Assembly: GCA_002315885.1 (NCBI GenBank)
Contig: DCIO01000126.1
Location: 1 to 6,921, forward strand
Reading direction: 5' to 3'
DNA from: Lentisphaeria bacterium UBA1724
Lineage (GTDB): Bacteria; Verrucomicrobiota; Lentisphaeria; Oligosphaerales; Oligosphaeraceae
DNA: 6,921 bases
Shown here: positions 6,345 to 6,921 of the stretch, piece after piece
Position numbering within the stretch: position 1 is the first letter of the stretch
Layout of the letters: each line of letters starts with the position of its first letter
Made by a program: the position numbers and the translations under genes
Notes under the pieces: model-generated
Databases searched by the model: none
What the model was told of the DNA's origin: nothing
Seen by the model: the letters and a program-made list of their open reading frames with translations, nothing else

Positions 6345-6450
6345 TAGGATGGTAAAATTTCGACCCCGGAGGGGGTCAGTGAACACAGCCCCGGGCAAAA
6401 GCCCGGGGTAGGTGGTATTTAGTTTTTTGGACCCCGGAGGGGTCCGTGAA
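6345..6450. repeat. Alternating palindromic repeat element (A-B-A')
   Basis: Unit A (6345-6383) begins TAGGATGGTA and carries the palindrome GACCCC/GGGGTC (6362-6367 with 6372-6377), followed by AGTGAA. Unit B has an 8-bp perfect stem, CCCCGGGC/GCCCGGGG (6389-6396 with 6401-6408), with an AAAA loop. Unit A' (6409-6450) begins TAGGTGGTA and repeats the first palindrome as GGACCCC/GGGGTCC (6429-6435 with 6439-6445), followed by CGTGAA. A and A' are thus diverged direct copies spaced 64-68 nt, with B between them. This is the look of a dispersed, REP-like intergenic repeat. I recall similar CCCCGGAGGGG / CCCCGGG-loop-CCCGGGG arrays in planctomycete and Bacteroidota genomes, but cannot verify that here. 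There is no open reading frame or transposase. Confidence 0.75.
6389..6428 (+). terminator. Possible transcription terminator at the end of the ATPase-usp operon
   Basis: The strongest stem in the spacer (8 GC-only pairs with an AAAA loop, 6389-6408) is followed by six T residues at 6423-6428. However, 14 nt separate the stem from the T-run, so it departs from the classic intrinsic terminator. A transcription end in this block is likely from its position 3' of the last operon gene. The exact stop point cannot be told. Confidence 0.35.
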
Positions 6451-6527
6451 ACCATCAATTAACTACCTTCTGGGGGAACAAATCGAATCACAAAAACGCC
6501 TGTTTTGTCCAGAATCGTCATGTTTTC

Positions 6528-6555
6528 TTGATATTCTAGCCTAACAAGATATAAA
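6528..6555 (+). promoter_or_regulatory. Putative sigma70-type promoter for the GAPDH gene
   Basis: TTGATA at 6528-6533 and TATAAA at 6550-6555 are separated by 16 nt, close to the consensus -35 and -10 boxes. The start of transcription would fall near 6562, giving a leader of roughly 85 nt. A second AT-rich box, TATATT at 6572-6577, lacks a good -35 partner. The promoter lies after the operon-end repeat, so the GAPDH gene is expected to be expressed independently of the ATPase genes. Confidence 0.55.
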
Positions 6556-6633
6556 AACGCGAATATTGGATTATATTAAGGGCTTGGCATTTTTCCGTTT
6601 GTTTTCATAGTTCCCCCAACCCCCAAATAACCT

Positions 6634-6638
6634 AGGAG
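6634..6638 (+). promoter_or_regulatory. Shine-Dalgarno of the GAPDH gene
   Basis: AGGAG lies 9 nt ahead of the ATG at 6648, in an otherwise A-rich leader. It fixes the start codon, which also matches the conserved N-terminus of the protein family. Confidence 0.85.
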
Positions 6639-6647
6639 ATTAAGAAA

Positions 6648-6921
6648 ATGATCAAACTCGGTATCAATGGTTTCGGACGTATCGGCCGCATGGTCTTCCG
6701 CGCCGCCATCGACAATTTCGCCAACGACATCCAGGTTGTCGCCATCAACGACCTGCTGGATCCCGATTACCTGGCCTACATGCTGAAGTATGACAGCGTC
6801 CACGGCATCTTCAACCACGAGGTCTCCGCTGACAACGAGAAGAAGGTCCTGATCGTTGACGGTAAGGAAATCAAGGTTTTCGCCGAGAAGGCCGCTTACG
6901 ACTACGAGGCCAAGAAGGCCC
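6648..6921 (+). CDS. gap: Glyceraldehyde-3-phosphate dehydrogenase, type I, N-terminal part (3' truncated by window edge)
   Basis: The first 91 residues of a protein of about 335 are present. The cytoplasmic enzyme (EC 1.2.1.12) oxidises glyceraldehyde-3-phosphate to 1,3-bisphosphoglycerate with NAD+ and phosphate in glycolysis, or runs in reverse. The start MIKLGINGFGRIGRMVFRAA holds the dinucleotide-binding G-x-G-x-x-G fingerprint (G8, G10, G13). D35 in AINDLLDPDYLAYMLKYDS is the acidic residue that binds the adenosine ribose and favours NAD+ over NADP+. The segment YMLKYDSVHG is a hallmark of the type I family. The active-site cysteine and catalytic domain lie beyond the window. The gene has its own probable promoter and a strong ribosome binding site, as expected for a highly expressed glycolytic gene. 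It is near-certain as GAPDH; whether it is the only copy in the genome cannot be told. Confidence 0.96.
   Translation, partial: MIKLGINGFGRIGRMVFRAAIDNFANDIQVVAINDLLDPDYLAYMLKYDSVHGIFNHEVSADNEKKVLIVDGKEIKVFAEKAAYDYEAKKA

Larger units (their letters stand above)
6333..6647. other. 315-nt intergenic region: palindromic repeat block, then AT-rich promoter region
   Basis: No credible gene lies here. The first part (6345-6450) is GC-rich and packed with inverted repeats, described separately. The second part (about 6475-6630) is markedly AT-rich. It holds a sigma70-like promoter and the leader of the downstream GAPDH gene. The only ATG-started frames are a 20-codon frame at 6349-6411 that lies in the repeat and a 3-codon frame at 6519. 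The octamer ACCTAGGA occurs at both ends of the spacer (6342-6349 and 6630-6637). Confidence 0.85.

Noticed and set aside
6349..6411. Possible 20-codon peptide starting ATGGTAAAA after usp
   Set aside because: It lies entirely inside the palindromic repeat block, has no adequately spaced ribosome binding site, and its Arg/Gly/Pro-rich sequence simply reflects the GC palindromes.
6345..6450. Palindromic block as a short CRISPR array
   Set aside because: The repeated units are diverged, differ in length, and the sequence between them is itself a palindrome rather than a unique spacer.
6493..6506. Small inverted repeat AAAAC-GCCT-GTTTT as an operator or terminator
   Set aside because: Only 5 bp, mostly A-T pairs, in an AT-rich stretch where such repeats arise by chance.
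6576..6818. Minus-strand open frame of 80 codons overlapping the start of gap
   Set aside because: Antisense to the conserved N-terminus of GAPDH and its leader; no supporting features.

Overview
The window is a single-strand, co-directional segment of a bacterial chromosome. It carries most of a V/A-type (rotary) ATPase operon, a universal stress protein gene coupled to the end of that operon, and the start of a glyceraldehyde-3-phosphate dehydrogenase gene. The DNA is fairly GC-rich in the genes, with a strong preference for C or G at third codon positions. V/A-type ATPases with a one-hairpin c subunit occur in many anaerobic or fermentative bacteria (Clostridia, spirochaetes, Bacteroidota, Chlamydiota and other PVC groups, Fibrobacterota). 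The alternating palindromic repeats after the operon and the frequent lack of Shine-Dalgarno sequences lead me towards a PVC- or Bacteroidota/Fibrobacterota-like anaerobe. That assignment is a guess; the sequence does not prove it.

Layout: 1-627, C-terminal part of the membrane stator subunit I (a-like), cut by the window edge. 628-722, an intercistronic spacer with a perfect 8-bp hairpin. 723-1070, rotor-ring subunit K (c) with a signal-peptide-like leader. 1080-1400, subunit F (central stalk). 1409-2014, subunit E (peripheral stalk). 2030-3805, catalytic subunit A. 3809-5203, non-catalytic nucleotide-binding subunit B. 5219-5881, subunit D (central stalk shaft). 5871-6332, a UspA-family protein overlapping the end of D. 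6333-6647, a non-coding stretch holding an alternating palindromic repeat (probable transcript end) followed by an AT-rich promoter region. 6648 to the window end, the N-terminal 91 residues of GAPDH with a good ribosome binding site.

The genes I-K-F-E-A-B-D form one tight operon (gaps of 3 to 15 nt, except the 95-nt gap before K). A and B build the ATP-hydrolysing or ATP-synthesising head, D and F the rotating axle, E part of the outer stalk, and I with the K ring the ion channel. Subunit C (the socket between axle and ring) and the second peripheral-stalk subunit (G/H) are not in the window. The gene order suggests they lie upstream of subunit I.

I found no defence system, mobile element with a transposase, CRISPR array, tRNA or rRNA. 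The items most worth a second look are the repeat element at 6345-6450, the coupled and motif-degenerate universal stress protein, the leader and apparent H+-type ion site of the c subunit, and the contrast between SD-less atp genes and the strong SD of usp and gap.
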